From: Mediterraneibacter massiliensis
Lineage (GTDB): Bacteria; Bacillota; Clostridia; Lachnospirales; Lachnospiraceae
Direction: 5' to 3'
Assembly (NCBI RefSeq): GCF_001487105.1
Contig: NZ_LN913001.1
Coordinates: 893,353-957,352 of the forward strand
Length of the DNA stretch: 64,000 nt
Part shown: in pieces, positions 40,763 through 49,625 of the stretch
Position numbering within the stretch: position 1 is the stretch's first letter
Layout of the letters: each line of letters opens with the position of its first letter
Notes under the pieces: model-generated
The model's database searches: none
Told to the model about the DNA's origin: nothing
What the model saw: the letters and a program-made list of their open reading frames with translations, nothing else
Translations under genes and position numbers: made by a program

Positions 40763-41638
40763 ATGGCAGTAAGCAGAACATTATTTGATCCAGTTTTAGT
40801 AACAGATTTGATGAACAAGGTAAAAGGAAAATCTTCTCTTGCAAGACTTTCCGCACAGTCTCCGATCCCGTTTAACGGGCTGAAAGAGTTCACATTCACG
40901 ATGGACAAGGAAATTGACATTGTAGCAGAAAACGGAAAAAAGACAGAAGGCGGTATTACCGTAGCACCAGTAACGATTGTTCCGATTAAGTTCGAATACG
41001 GTGCTAGAGTGTCTGATGAATTTATGTATGCGTCCGAGGAAGCAAAGTTGCAGATCCTAACTGCATTTAACGAAGGTTTTGCGAATAAAGTGGCAAAAGG
41101 TTTCGACTTGGCAGCATTCCACGGAGTCAACCCACGAACAGGGGAAGCCTCTACAGTTGTAGGAACAAATCACTTTGACAGTAAAGTAACACAGACAACG
41201 ACTTATGCGGCAGAAACTTGCGATGAAAGTCTTGATACCATTATTGCAACTGTACAGGGCGCAGATGGGGATGTTACAGGTATGGCATTATCTACGGCGA
41301 TGGGTGCAGCATTAGCTAAAATCAAAGAAAATGGTGTTCGTCAGTATCCAGAGTTTAGATTCGGTGCATCTCCGGAATCACTCGGCGGAATGGCATGCGA
41401 TGTAAACAACACTGTATATAATGCAACTGTTAAAGATCATGGTATTGTTGGAGATTTCCAGAATGCATTCAAATGGGGCTTTTCTAAAGAGATTCCGCTT
41501 GAGATTATTCAGTATGGTGATCCAGACAACTCTGGAAAAGATCTGAAAGGCTACAATCAGATATATATTAGAGCGGAAGTATATATCGGTTGGGGCATCC
41601 TGGTACCGGAATACTTCGGACGTATCGTGGAGGCATAA
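40763..41638 (+). CDS. Phage major capsid protein (HK97 fold)
   Basis: A 291-residue capsid subunit of the type found in SPP1-like Clostridia phages. The N-terminal segment reads LVTDLMNKVKGKSSLARLSA, followed by the E-loop-like region FTFTMDKEIDIVAENGKKTE. The end reads YIGWGILVPEYFGRIVEA, typical of this capsid family. It follows the scaffold gene by 2 bp. The short length fits cleavage-independent assembly with a separate scaffold. Confidence 0.88.
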   Translation: MAVSRTLFDPVLVTDLMNKVKGKSSLARLSAQSPIPFNGLKEFTFTMDKEIDIVAENGKKTEGGITVAPVTIVPIKFEYGARVSDEFMYASEEAKLQILTAFNEGFANKVAKGFDLAAFHGVNPRTGEASTVVGTNHFDSKVTQTTTYAAETCDESLDTIIATVQGADGDVTGMALSTAMGAALAKIKENGVRQYPEFRFGASPESLGGMACDVNNTVYNATVKDHGIVGDFQNAFKWGFSKEIPLEIIQYGDPDNSGKDLKGYNQIYIRAEVYIGWGILVPEYFGRIVEA

Positions 41639-41639
41639 T

Positions 41640-41789
41640 ATGATCTACAAAAACAAGAGAACCGGAAATGTGATTGACGTTCCGTGCGAGATCACGGGCG
41701 AGGATTGGGAGCTTGAAAAAGAGTCTCCCAAGACCGCAAAGAAGAAGGCGGTGAAGGAAGATGCTAAAACCGTTCGCAACAATAGATGA
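41640..41789 (+). CDS. Small head-region phage protein (49 aa)
   Basis: A 49-residue protein (MIYKNKRTGNVIDVPCEITG start, Lys-rich end) with its ATG overlapping the capsid stop. It matches the short Lys-rich frames often seen after capsid genes. Its end overlaps the next gene by 29 bp. Function unknown; possibly a head fibre or stabilising peptide. Confidence 0.55.
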   Translation: MIYKNKRTGNVIDVPCEITGEDWELEKESPKTAKKKAVKEDAKTVRNNR

Positions 41790-42159
41790 TGTAAATAAAA
41801 TATGGAGACAGTTAAAAGCGGAAGAAATGGAAAGAGCAAGCAAGCTGCTAGAACTTGTATCCGACAGCTTAAGAATGGAAGCTGACAAAGTAGGGAAAGA
41901 CCTTGATAAAATGATTGAGGCTAAGCCCTACTTTTTAAATGTCGTAAAATCGGTAACGGTTGACGTCGTGGCTAGAACGCTTATGACATCGACAGACTCC
42001 GAGCCTCTTTCCCAAGAATCACAATCCGCACTCGGTTACACTTGGAGTGGAACGTATCTTGTCCCCGGCGGCGGGCTTTTTATTAAAAACTCCGAACTTG
42101 CAAGACTGGGACTGAAAGGTCAAAGGCGAAGGGCGGTGGATATGTGTGGCAAAGATTAA
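41761..42159 (+). CDS. Head-tail connector, phage Gp19/Gp15/Gp42 family
   Basis: A 132-residue protein of the SPP1 gp15-type connector family: FATIDDVNKIWRQLKAEEME at the start and ALGYTWSGTYLVPGGGLFIK near residue 90. It forms the ring below the portal. It lies in the expected order capsid, connector, head closure, tail completion. Its start overlaps the preceding small gene. Confidence 0.85.
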   Translation: MLKPFATIDDVNKIWRQLKAEEMERASKLLELVSDSLRMEADKVGKDLDKMIEAKPYFLNVVKSVTVDVVARTLMTSTDSEPLSQESQSALGYTWSGTYLVPGGGLFIKNSELARLGLKGQRRRAVDMCGKD

Positions 42160-42484
42160 AGGCATTACGATTACTCTTATTACAAAAGAGGAAGCGGGGC
42201 GAGATGGGTTCGACCATCCAATCTATGTGGAAAAGGAGGAGACGGTAGAAAATGTACTGGTGTCTCCGGTCACTGCTACGGAAGCGATTGACGCTTTAGA
42301 TTTTGAAGGGAAAAAAGCCATATATAATATTGCCATACCGAAAGGGGACCAACACACATGGAAAGACCAGATCGTAGAATTTTTTGGTGACAGGTGGCAG
42401 GTGATCGGTTTCCCCAAACGTGGAATCGAGGAAAATATTCCATTGGACTGGAATGATATATGGCAGGTGGCGAAGTATGAGTAA
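42146..42484 (+). CDS. Head closure protein (SPP1 gp16-like)
   Basis: A 112-residue protein with a GTG start 14 bp inside the connector gene. The segment FDHPIYVEKEETVENVLVSP and the C-terminal FFGDRWQVIGFPKRGIEE are typical of head closure/minor capsid proteins. It is placed between connector and tail-completion genes as in SPP1. Confidence 0.8.
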   Translation: MAKIKGITITLITKEEAGRDGFDHPIYVEKEETVENVLVSPVTATEAIDALDFEGKKAIYNIAIPKGDQHTWKDQIVEFFGDRWQVIGFPKRGIEENIPLDWNDIWQVAKYE

Positions 42485-42680
42485 AGTAAGAATAGAACTA
42501 AATCATGAAGGGATGCGAAACCTTCTAAGAAGCGAAAGAGTACAGGAAATGCTAGAGAAACATGCAAGTGAAATGGCAAATAAAAGCGGAGGAAAATATG
42601 AGGTATACGTAGCGAAAACTCGTGCGGTTGCTGAGGTGACAGGAGATGACGGAAACAACAATTTGTTGAGGGTGATGTGA
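42477..42680 (+). CDS. Minor tail/connector protein (HK97 gp10-like, short)
   Basis: A 67-residue protein (MSKVRIELNHEGMRNLLRSE start). The LxxxGMRNLLRSxxVQ pattern and its location suggest the short Gram-positive form of the tail-completion protein family. It overlaps both neighbours by a few bases (ATGAGTAA and GTGATG junctions), so all are translated together. Confidence 0.65.
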   Translation: MSKVRIELNHEGMRNLLRSERVQEMLEKHASEMANKSGGKYEVYVAKTRAVAEVTGDDGNNNLLRVM

Positions 42681-43012
42681 TGATTGAAGAAATTGTATTA
42701 AAGTATTTAAAGTCCAAAGGCTTTCGTGCGTTTATGGAAGATCCGGAAGACACGAAAAAAGAATATATTTTAATCGAGAAGACTGGGGGCGGAGTGGAAA
42801 ACCATATAAAACGGGCAACACTTGCTATTCAGTCTTTTTCTGCATCATTCTATGAAACTGCGATGCTAAATGAAAAGGTAAAAGAAACAATGGAACAGAT
42901 AATTGAATTGGACGATATCTGCAGCTGTGATCTGAATAGCGATTATAACTATCCGGATACTGTAAGAAAAAGATACCGGTACCAGGCGGTATATGACATC
43001 GTTCATTATTAG
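42680..43012 (+). CDS. Tail completion/tail terminator protein
   Basis: A 110-residue protein ([20 protein letters not shown] start) of the size and place of the SPP1 gp17 tail-completion protein. It includes [15 protein letters not shown], a fairly typical segment. The ATG at 42680 is preferred over a GTG one codon upstream. The major tail protein follows after 13 bp. Confidence 0.75.
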   Translation: MIEEIVLKYLKSKGFRAFMEDPEDTKKEYILIEKTGGGVENHIKRATLAIQSFSASFYETAMLNEKVKETMEQIIELDDICSCDLNSDYNYPDTVRKRYRYQAVYDIVHY

Positions 43013-43025
43013 AAAGGAGAAACTT

Positions 43026-43583
43026 ATGTCAGATACAAAAAATGTAAGTGTAGGAAAACCTAAAGTCGGAGGGGCAATATATAGAGCTCCTTTAGGGACG
43101 ACTTTACCGACAGAGCCGGAAGCGCAGCTTGATGAGGGGTTTAAAGCGCTTGGATATTGCAGTGAGGATGGTCTTGTAAATTCAAATAGTCCAGATAGTG
43201 ACAATGTAAAAGCCTGGGGAGGTGATACTGTACTCACTCTGCAAACGAGTAAAGAGGATACTTTTCAATATACTTTGATTGAGGCATTAAATGTAGAGGT
43301 ATTAAAATCTGTATACGGTGAAAAGAATGTAACCGGGACACTTGAAACGGGTATTACTGTGAAGGCAAACAATGATGAAATGGAAGAATCGGCGTGGGTT
43401 TTTGATATGATATTGAAAGGCAATGTACTAAAAAGAATAGTAGTGCCTTCTGCAAAAGTTACAGAAATAGGTGACATAACATATGCAGATGAAGATGCGA
43501 TAGGATATGAAACAACTATTACAGCCACGCCCGATCAGGACGGAAATACGCATTATGAATATATAAAAAAGAAAGGCGCATAA
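43026..43583 (+). CDS. Major tail tube protein
   Basis: A 185-residue major tail protein. It has [20 protein letters not shown] near the start, [18 protein letters not shown] in the middle, and an Ig-like end. Similar proteins form the tail tube of Clostridia siphoviruses. The ATG at 43026 follows AAAGGAG. The product would be made in many copies, consistent with its strong ribosome binding site. Confidence 0.85.
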   Translation: MSDTKNVSVGKPKVGGAIYRAPLGTTLPTEPEAQLDEGFKALGYCSEDGLVNSNSPDSDNVKAWGGDTVLTLQTSKEDTFQYTLIEALNVEVLKSVYGEKNVTGTLETGITVKANNDEMEESAWVFDMILKGNVLKRIVVPSAKVTEIGDITYADEDAIGYETTITATPDQDGNTHYEYIKKKGA

Positions 43584-43588
43584 CAATA

Positions 43589-43858
43589 ATGATAACAGGA
43601 AAAACAAGTACGGGTTTTGAATTTGAGATTGATGAGAATGTAATAAATGATATGAGAATATTAGATGCAGTTTCAGAAGTTGCCAACGAAACAAATTTGT
43701 TGGCAATTTCTTTTTTGGTTGACACCCTTTTGGGAGAAAACAAGGAACGGTTATATAAACATGTAGCGGAGAAAAATGGGCGAGTTCCTATTGATAAAGT
43801 AAATAGCGAAATTACAGAAATATTCAAGGCTTTTGGAGGTGCAGGAAAAAACTCTTGA
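43589..43858 (+). CDS. Tail assembly chaperone, short form (gpG-like)
   Basis: An 89-residue chaperone (ITGKTSTGFEFEIDENVIND near the start). It ends just after the slippery heptamer A-AAA-AAC at 43846-43852, with its stop six bases later. It follows the major tail gene and precedes the tape measure, as gpG does. Ribosomes that slip -1 at the heptamer extend it into the downstream frame. Confidence 0.82.
   Translation: MITGKTSTGFEFEIDENVINDMRILDAVSEVANETNLLAISFLVDTLLGENKERLYKHVAEKNGRVPIDKVNSEITEIFKAFGGAGKNS
43846..43852 (+). promoter_or_regulatory. -1 programmed frameshift slippery site
   Basis: The heptamer AAAAAAC is in the exact X-XXY-YYZ register of the upstream frame (gg A-AAA-AAC TCT TGA). 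A shift of -1 leads straight into the downstream open frame. The position matches the tail chaperone frameshift of lambda G/GT and many siphoviruses. Confidence 0.8.
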
Positions 43859-44241
43859 CCCTGGCCGGAATGATAGCAGTAGATGAAAATGCGTTGATAT
43901 GTGATTTTGCCGAAACATACCACGTATTTAATTACAGGGAATTGCCATTGAAAACAGCGGCGATCCTGGCGTCCGGTCTAAGGGATGAGTCTAGAATAAA
44001 AATGAAAATGGCAGGAGCAAAGATAACGCCAGAAAGAATGTTGAGCGCGGCGATAGTAGATCGGTTAGGCTTGCTGATTTGGCTTCAGACAAAAGACGGA
44101 AGAAGGGGAAGAAAGAGGCCAAAATCTATACTGGATCTATTATCAAATCAAATGAAAGAAAAAGACGACATAATTTTATATGAATCGGGACAAGCATTTG
44201 CAGATGAATGGGAGCGGCTCGTAGGAAAAGAGGTGAGATAA
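43852..44241 (+). CDS. Tail assembly chaperone, frameshift extension (gpGT-like)
   Basis: This frame encodes about 129 residues (LTLAGMIAVDENALICDFAE near its start) and belongs to the DUF5361-type second chaperone domain. It has no good start codon or ribosome binding site of its own; the only early start is a TTG at 43855. It is best read as the C-terminal half of a 217-residue fusion made by -1 frameshifting from 43589. The extension is thought to bind the tape measure protein, whose ATG overlaps its stop. Confidence 0.75.
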   Translation, partial: LLTLAGMIAVDENALICDFAETYHVFNYRELPLKTAAILASGLRDESRIKMKMAGAKITPERMLSAAIVDRLGLLIWLQTKDGRRGRKRPKSILDLLSNQMKEKDDIILYESGQAFADEWERLVGKEVR

Positions 44242-46175
44242 TGGCAACAGAGTTGGCAAAAGCATATGTACAGATTATTCCATCGGCAAAGGGAATAAAA
44301 GGAGGAATTGAAAGTGTAATTGGAGGAGATGCTACAGCTGCGGGAACATCGGTAGGAGGAAAACTGGTTGGAGCAATTAAAGGTGTAATAGCAACCGCAG
44401 CAATAGGAAAGGCTCTAAGTGCGACAATCACAGAAGGGGCTGCGTTGGAGCAAAGCATAGGAGGGATTGATACTCTATTTAAAGATAGTGCAGAGAAAGT
44501 AAAAAAGAATGCTGCTGAAGCCTATAGAACTGCAGGGATGAGCGCGAATCAATATATGGAGCTTACTACCAGTTTTTCGGCGAGCCTTTTGCAAAGTTTG
44601 GGCGGAGACACCGCTAAGGCGGCAGATGTGGCTGATATGGCCATGACGGATATGTCTGATAACGCCAATAAAATGGGAACGAATATGGAAGACATAAAAA
44701 ATGCGTATCAGGGCTTTGCTAAACAGAATTATACTATGCTGGATAATTTAAAACTAGGATACGGCGGTACGAAGACAGAGATGGAGCGTCTTCTTGCTGA
44801 CGCGGAGAAGATTACAGGCGTTAAATACGACATCAATAATCTTTCAGATGTATATGAGGCTATTCATGTGATACAGGGAGAACTGGATATTACGGGTACG
44901 ACCGCAAAGGAAGCGTCGTCCACGTTATCTGGATCTTTTGCTTCTATGAAGGCCGCTGCCAAAAATGTTATGGGGCAATTAACATTGGGGATGGATGTAG
45001 GTCCTGCGCTTAATGCGCTAGCAGATACTATGATTACATTTGTTGGAGGAAATTTGCTGCCGGCTATATGGAATATATTATCTGCCCTTCCAGGGGCATT
45101 AGTAACATTTATACAGGCTCTTGGACCTAAATTATTGCCGGCTATTGCAGGGATATTCTCGCAGATTAGCGGCAGTCTGGCTTCTGGTACAGAAATGCTT
45201 ACTATGGTATCTACGATGTTATCGCAATTAGGAGCGGCAATCACGACAAATGCGCCTTTAATTTTTGAGGCGGCAAATACTCTGATTGGACAGCTAGGAT
45301 TAGGTATTCAAACGCATTTGCCCGTACTTTTACAGCAAGGCGTAAGTATTCTGACCAGTATCGTAAATGGTATATTATCTAACTTACCAGCTTTAATTAC
45401 AGGGGCAATGGATGTTATTACTAATTTTTCTACTACGATCATTTCAGCACTGCCTATAATTTTAGAAAATGGAAAAACTCTTATATTAAATCTTGTAAAT
45501 GGAATTATAAGTAATTTGCCAAGTATTATAACTTCTGCCGTTACCGCTGTATTAAATTTTGTTGCTACTATTGGGCAAAATCTTCCCAGCATATTACAGA
45601 GCGGGATAGAGCTTATAGGTGAACTGGCTGCAGGGCTCGTGAAAGCGATTCCGGATCTGGTAGGGAAGATTCCAGAAATTGTAACGAGTATTATAGATAC
45701 TTTTATGGAAACGGATTGGCTTGAGATAGGTAAAAACATTATTTCTGGTATCGCAAATGGATTGGCTAATGCGGGAAGCGCTTTATGGGACGCAGTAAAA
45801 GGCGTGCTTGGAAGTTTTAAAGATAATGTGCTTGAATTTTTCGGAATCAAATCTCCGGCGCGATGGGGAATTTATGTCGGCGAAATGATAGATGCAGGTT
45901 TGGCAAGCGGATTGACACAGAATAAAAATATGCTGGAAAGTGCAGTAGACGAAGTGAATAGTTCGCTGGCAAGTCCGTTTACGGATATGTCCTATATGAT
46001 AGGGAGCCAAGATATTGTAGTTGGTGCAGTGGATGATTATGCTGTAATTAATCGTTTAGATTCTATTCTGAATGTTCTTGAAAGATCAGAAGATAGAGAA
46101 CAGATAATTGTTCTCCGTCTAGGAAATCGAGAAGCGGCTAGGTGGATCCGGGAGAATGGAGGCGTACTTGCATGA
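44241..46175 (+). CDS. Tail tape measure protein
   Basis: A 644-residue protein. The N-terminal region (TELAKAYVQIIPSAKGIKGG) and TMP domain (SIGGIDTLFKDSAEKVKKNA; SMKAAAKNVMGQLTLG) are typical. Residues about 240-560 carry long hydrophobic helical stretches, and a late ESPARWG-like motif appears as FFGIKSPARWG. The length predicts a tail of roughly 100 nm by the usual 0.15 nm per residue rule. The ATG at 44241 overlaps the chaperone stop (TAATG). Confidence 0.9.
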   Translation: MATELAKAYVQIIPSAKGIKGGIESVIGGDATAAGTSVGGKLVGAIKGVIATAAIGKALSATITEGAALEQSIGGIDTLFKDSAEKVKKNAAEAYRTAGMSANQYMELTTSFSASLLQSLGGDTAKAADVADMAMTDMSDNANKMGTNMEDIKNAYQGFAKQNYTMLDNLKLGYGGTKTEMERLLADAEKITGVKYDINNLSDVYEAIHVIQGELDITGTTAKEASSTLSGSFASMKAAAKNVMGQLTLGMDVGPALNALADTMITFVGGNLLPAIWNILSALPGALVTFIQALGPKLLPAIAGIFSQISGSLASGTEMLTMVSTMLSQLGAAITTNAPLIFEAANTLIGQLGLGIQTHLPVLLQQGVSILTSIVNGILSNLPALITGAMDVITNFSTTIISALPIILENGKTLILNLVNGIISNLPSIITSAVTAVLNFVATIGQNLPSILQSGIELIGELAAGLVKAIPDLVGKIPEIVTSIIDTFMETDWLEIGKNIISGIANGLANAGSALWDAVKGVLGSFKDNVLEFFGIKSPARWGIYVGEMIDAGLASGLTQNKNMLESAVDEVNSSLASPFTDMSYMIGSQDIVVGAVDDYAVINRLDSILNVLERSEDREQIIVLRLGNREAARWIRENGGVLA

Positions 46176-47023
46176 TAGAAATAAAGTATGTGTGCTCTAA
46201 TGGAAAAGAGTACAATTTGATTGGAGACAGAATGAGGGCTACATCTGGGAATTTCCATGCGTATGAATGGAAACAAGATGCGACTTCTCAAGAGAAAGGA
46301 GACAGTGTATATGGATTTTCTAAGGAATCTAAAACATATTCTATCATGTTGACAGTGCGAGGAAATCTGGCAGAACGACATCAGCTTTTGGATGAACTTG
46401 TGGAGGCATTTGAATACGATATTGTAAACCTGACTCCAGGGAGAATTTATTTCGGAAAGTACTATATTGAATGTTATATCAAAAAAGCTGAAAATACAGT
46501 GTCTGGTACATGGAATAACTGGTCAGACTGTAAAATTGATATTTACTGTCCATATTCATTTTGGTCTCAGGAGCAGGTGAAAAGTTTTTATCCTGATACA
46601 GCAAACAAAGGTGAGGAGTATGGTTTTTTGGGATATCCATACGGATATGATTATGACTATTCACGGCCGGCATCTGGATCACAGCATTGGTACATAGATC
46701 ATCACCGGTCGAGTAATTTTAAAATGATAATTTACGGACCATGTACGAATCCAAGAATTACTGTTAACAGTCATGTTTATCAAATTTTTGATACGTTGGC
46801 AGGAAATGAATATGTAATTATAAATAGCAGGGATAATACGGTAATGAAACATTTAGCAAATGGAACTGTGCAAAATATCTTCTACAAAAAGCGTAATGAC
46901 AGTTCTGTATTTGAGATGATTCCAGCAGGTGATTTGTTGATAAGTTGGAATGGTGAATTCGGCTTTGATATTACTTTATACAAGGAAAGGAGCGTTCCTG
47001 AATATGAATCTGATATGGACTGA
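46172..47023 (+). CDS. Distal tail protein (phage tail family, Dit-like)
   Basis: A 283-residue protein of the siphovirus distal tail family. The N-terminal galectin-like half includes QDATSQEKGDSVYGFSKESK and LTPGRIYFGKYYIECYIKKA. It follows the tape measure with ATGA overlap and starts the baseplate genes. The length suits a Dit with a C-terminal extension. Confidence 0.82.
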   Translation: MIEIKYVCSNGKEYNLIGDRMRATSGNFHAYEWKQDATSQEKGDSVYGFSKESKTYSIMLTVRGNLAERHQLLDELVEAFEYDIVNLTPGRIYFGKYYIECYIKKAENTVSGTWNNWSDCKIDIYCPYSFWSQEQVKSFYPDTANKGEEYGFLGYPYGYDYDYSRPASGSQHWYIDHHRSSNFKMIIYGPCTNPRITVNSHVYQIFDTLAGNEYVIINSRDNTVMKHLANGTVQNIFYKKRNDSSVFEMIPAGDLLISWNGEFGFDITLYKERSVPEYESDMD

Positions 47024-48005
47024 TCAATATGGGCGCGCGATGGGGTATGTGTCCAATGCGAATATAGACTTTGAAGTGGGAGAAAGCAAAGACAGTATAA
47101 ATGATTTTGAAGTCGAATTTAAGCGATATAACTGGAATAACGAGATAGGGATTGGGACTATTATGTATTCGTCACATACAGAATTTGGTGGCATAGTAAA
47201 AGAAATCTATACAGACACAAGCGCCAATGCGATAACGGCAAAGGGATATACATGGCGTGGAATGATGACCAAAAAGATTATATCGCCTCCAGCAGGACAG
47301 GATTATGCTTATGCGAACGGAGAGATTAACAGTATTATTAAGAGTTTTGTCGAAAAAGAATTTCCTGGAATGTTTTACGGTGTTTCCACAGATTCTGGTG
47401 TGACTATAAATAATTTTAAATTTGAAAGATACTGCACTCTGCATGATGGAATCGTTAAGATGCTGAAGTCTGTCGGATATCGGATTGATATAAGGTATAT
47501 CGAAGGGTCCGCAAGTGAAATCGGATATGTGCGGGTACAGGCAGTGCCAATAGTAGATTATTCGAGTGAATATGAATTCTCAAATGATAACAACATGAAT
47601 TTTACAATGACAGATAACAAAAGAGGGATAAATCACCTTATATGTCTTGGAAAAGGTGAATTGAAAGATAGAATAGTAGTTCATTTGTATGCCAATCAAA
47701 ACAATGATATTGTCCGTACACAGTATTATAAAGGTGTAGATGAGATAACAGAGGTATATGACAGTAATGGTTCTGAAAAAGAAGAGTTGATTAAAAATGG
47801 GACAGAAAAATTAGAAAAATCGAGAAATCATAAGGAATATAAGATGACGATGGAAAAACTGGATGTAACAGTTGACATTGGAGATATTGTAGGCGGTCGG
47901 GATTATCTTACAGGTGCAAGCATGCAGAAACAAATTGGCAGGAAGATCTGGACCATTTCGGAAGGAAAAGAAAAGTTGGAATATAAACTGGAAGGAGAAT
48001 CGTAA
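47004..48005 (+). CDS. Baseplate/tail protein (siphovirus Gp37-like)
   Basis: A 333-residue protein of the ReqiPepy6 Gp37-like family found after Dit in Clostridia phages. It begins MNLIWTDQYGRAMGYVSNAN, with YTWRGMMTKKIISPPAGQDY near residue 80 and VDIGDIVGGRDYLTG near the end. It probably plays the role of the tail hub (Tal-like), without an obvious peptidase domain. The ATG at 47004 follows AAGGAGCG. Confidence 0.8.
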   Translation: MNLIWTDQYGRAMGYVSNANIDFEVGESKDSINDFEVEFKRYNWNNEIGIGTIMYSSHTEFGGIVKEIYTDTSANAITAKGYTWRGMMTKKIISPPAGQDYAYANGEINSIIKSFVEKEFPGMFYGVSTDSGVTINNFKFERYCTLHDGIVKMLKSVGYRIDIRYIEGSASEIGYVRVQAVPIVDYSSEYEFSNDNNMNFTMTDNKRGINHLICLGKGELKDRIVVHLYANQNNDIVRTQYYKGVDEITEVYDSNGSEKEELIKNGTEKLEKSRNHKEYKMTMEKLDVTVDIGDIVGGRDYLTGASMQKQIGRKIWTISEGKEKLEYKLEGES

Positions 48006-48862
48006 TGGAGATAATTACAGGATATACAGGAAAAAAGCACATTACCGCAGAAATGGATAGGGATGTCAATATTGGAATTGTTGGCGGTGATTCCTATGTA
48101 TTGGTTACAGGATCGCAACTTGAAGCGGAAGTATCCAGTAACAACGAAATAAAGATAAAAGATGGGGTAGTTATGCATCAGGGGTGCGCTGGATCCATTA
48201 AGAAAAATACATATGATTCTATTACCATTTCGAACGGTTCGCAGGGGATGAAAAGGATTGATCTGCTTGTATTGAGGTATGAACGAAATCAAGATACTAA
48301 TATAGAGTTATTGACATTGAAGGTACTACAAGGCACACCTGCTGAAAGTAGTCCGACAATACCACAATATACAGTTGGGGATATTCAATCGGGCGATTCA
48401 GTGTCAGATATGCCGCTGTACGAAATCGAATTGGACGGGATAAATGTCACAGAGGTGCGGAAGGTCTTTAAGATATGCATGACAAATGCAGATTTGTCCG
48501 ATTCAATCGGTCGGCTGAGTGCGAACGCGATCGTTGAGGAAGGTAAAAATAGTAATGGGTACTATCGCAAATGGAACAACGGCACACTCGAAATGTGGGG
48601 CTCGCAATCAATTACACGCGCCACGGTAAATCAGAGCTCAGGCGGTGTATATCATAGTGATAATTATACCCTTTCACTACCATACACATCCTTAACAAAT
48701 GCAAGTGGTGTGTCATTGAATTTTAGATCAAACGCTGGCGTGTGGGCCACACAAAGCACTGGCGGAGATTTGAAAAAAACATTAGGTTATTGGGTTTTTG
48801 GCGGAGCTAATACAACCGTATCCGGTTCTCTTAATTTCCGGTGCACTGGAACATGGAAATAA
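48005..48862 (+). CDS. Tail fibre / receptor-binding protein with exchangeable C-terminus
   Basis: A 285-residue protein. Residues 1-160 form a conserved baseplate-binding part (BppU-like start EIITGYTGKKHITAEMDRDV). From residue 161, NADLSD, the sequence enters a C-terminal tip domain (NGYYRKWNNGTLEMWGS...) of the kind that binds the host surface. The codons for NADLS lie in a 15-bp sequence repeated in inverted orientation at 49194-49208. Between them, on the opposite strand, is a second C-terminus with the same NADLSD entry. Inversion would replace the last 120 residues with 110 different ones. Confidence 0.8.
   Translation: MEIITGYTGKKHITAEMDRDVNIGIVGGDSYVLVTGSQLEAEVSSNNEIKIKDGVVMHQGCAGSIKKNTYDSITISNGSQGMKRIDLLVLRYERNQDTNIELLTLKVLQGTPAESSPTIPQYTVGDIQSGDSVSDMPLYEIELDGINVTEVRKVFKICMTNADLSDSIGRLSANAIVEEGKNSNGYYRKWNNGTLEMWGSQSITRATVNQSSGGVYHSDNYTLSLPYTSLTNASGVSLNFRSNAGVWATQSTGGDLKKTLGYWVFGGANTTVSGSLNFRCTGTWK
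48481..48498 (+). repeat. Left inversion site of the tail-fibre cassette
   Basis: GACAAATGCAGATTTGTC is itself a dyad (GACAAAT / ATTTGTC, 4-bp spacer). The 15-mer AAATGCAGATTTGTC at 48484-48498 recurs exactly, inverted, at 49194-49208. This is the form of a crossover site for a DNA invertase. Confidence 0.7.
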
Positions 48863-49208
48863 TTATTTTGTAAAATAAACTTCGTGTACTCGGATTATCG
48901 TATCCGCTGGTATTGCCTCCATAGATGTAATTACACCATTAGAATTAACATTAATCGGATAGTCTTTGGTACCTGTGGGTACAAATACATAAAATGCGCT
49001 TCCGGGCCAATACCCCTCTGGGATAGTGGCTATTTTAGTGCTTTTTGGAATTTGTTTAGACACTCCAAAATTTATCCATATTTCCACCATTTTTCCGCAT
49101 TTTTTTATGTAACGTCCGTATGTTGTGCCATAACTTCCTATTCCCATTGTTAATTCGCCGCTAGAAATAACATTAAATTGTTCTATTTTATCTGACAAAT
49201 CTGCATTT
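48863..49208 (-). CDS. Silent alternative C-terminus of the tail fibre (inverted cassette)
   Basis: On the minus strand the frame enters through the same codons (N-A-D-L-S-D) as the active fibre gene and continues KIEQFNVISSGELTMGIGSY to a stop that directly abuts the active fibre's stop. The segment YGRYIKKCGKMVEIWINFG parallels NGYYRKWNNGTLEMWG of the active tip. No start codon with a ribosome binding site or promoter is present, so it is silent until inversion joins it to the fibre's first 163 codons. The result would be a 274-residue fibre. Confidence 0.75.
49194..49208 (-). repeat. Right inversion site of the tail-fibre cassette
   Basis: The exact reverse complement of 48484-48498. After one mismatch, three more bases (GAT) also match. 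The two sites enclose a segment of about 725 bp. Confidence 0.7.
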
Positions 49209-49241
49209 TTTAAATAAATTTAACGAAAGGATGATGAAATT

Positions 49242-49625
49242 ATGAAAATTATATTCAATGACGCCACTGAACTACAGGTTCAGCAGGCCGTTTTACACGG
49301 AGATTATTTATTGTTCAAGACTGTTTCCGCCACGCCGGAAGAACTGCGAAAAATATTTGAAGATCCGGTAAAGACCAAGAAAATGACCGTAGAGGAAAGA
49401 GGACAGACGGTAGCAGTGTACGAAGGATACATGACATTTTACAGTACCACGGAGTACATCGGCCAGATCTATGGAGTTACGATGTACAAGCCGGGCGAAA
49501 CGCCGGAAGAACGGCTGGAGGAAATAGAAACTGATGTGGAACAGACAAATGCGGATCTGCAAATGGCGATCGCAGAGTTAACCATGTTAATCGCAACAAT
49601 GCAAGGAGGTGGAGCCGGTGTTTAG
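49242..49625 (+). CDS. Phage tail-associated protein, unknown
   Basis: A 127-residue protein. Residues 1-85 are globular (NDATELQVQQAVLHGDYLLF near the start). The rest is a coiled coil of the kind found in baseplate accessory proteins (ERLEEIETDVEQTNADLQMA). Its NADL codons lie in a DNA stretch 14/16 identical to the inversion site upstream. CGAAAGGATG precedes the ATG. Confidence 0.6.
   Translation: MKIIFNDATELQVQQAVLHGDYLLFKTVSATPEELRKIFEDPVKTKKMTVEERGQTVAVYEGYMTFYSTTEYIGQIYGVTMYKPGETPEERLEEIETDVEQTNADLQMAIAELTMLIATMQGGGAGV

Noticed and set aside
48863..49198. An independent minus-strand gene convergent with the tail fibre
   Set aside because: It has no start codon with a ribosome binding site and no promoter, and its frame begins at the inverted repeat with the fibre's own codons. 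It is a silent cassette, not a separate gene.
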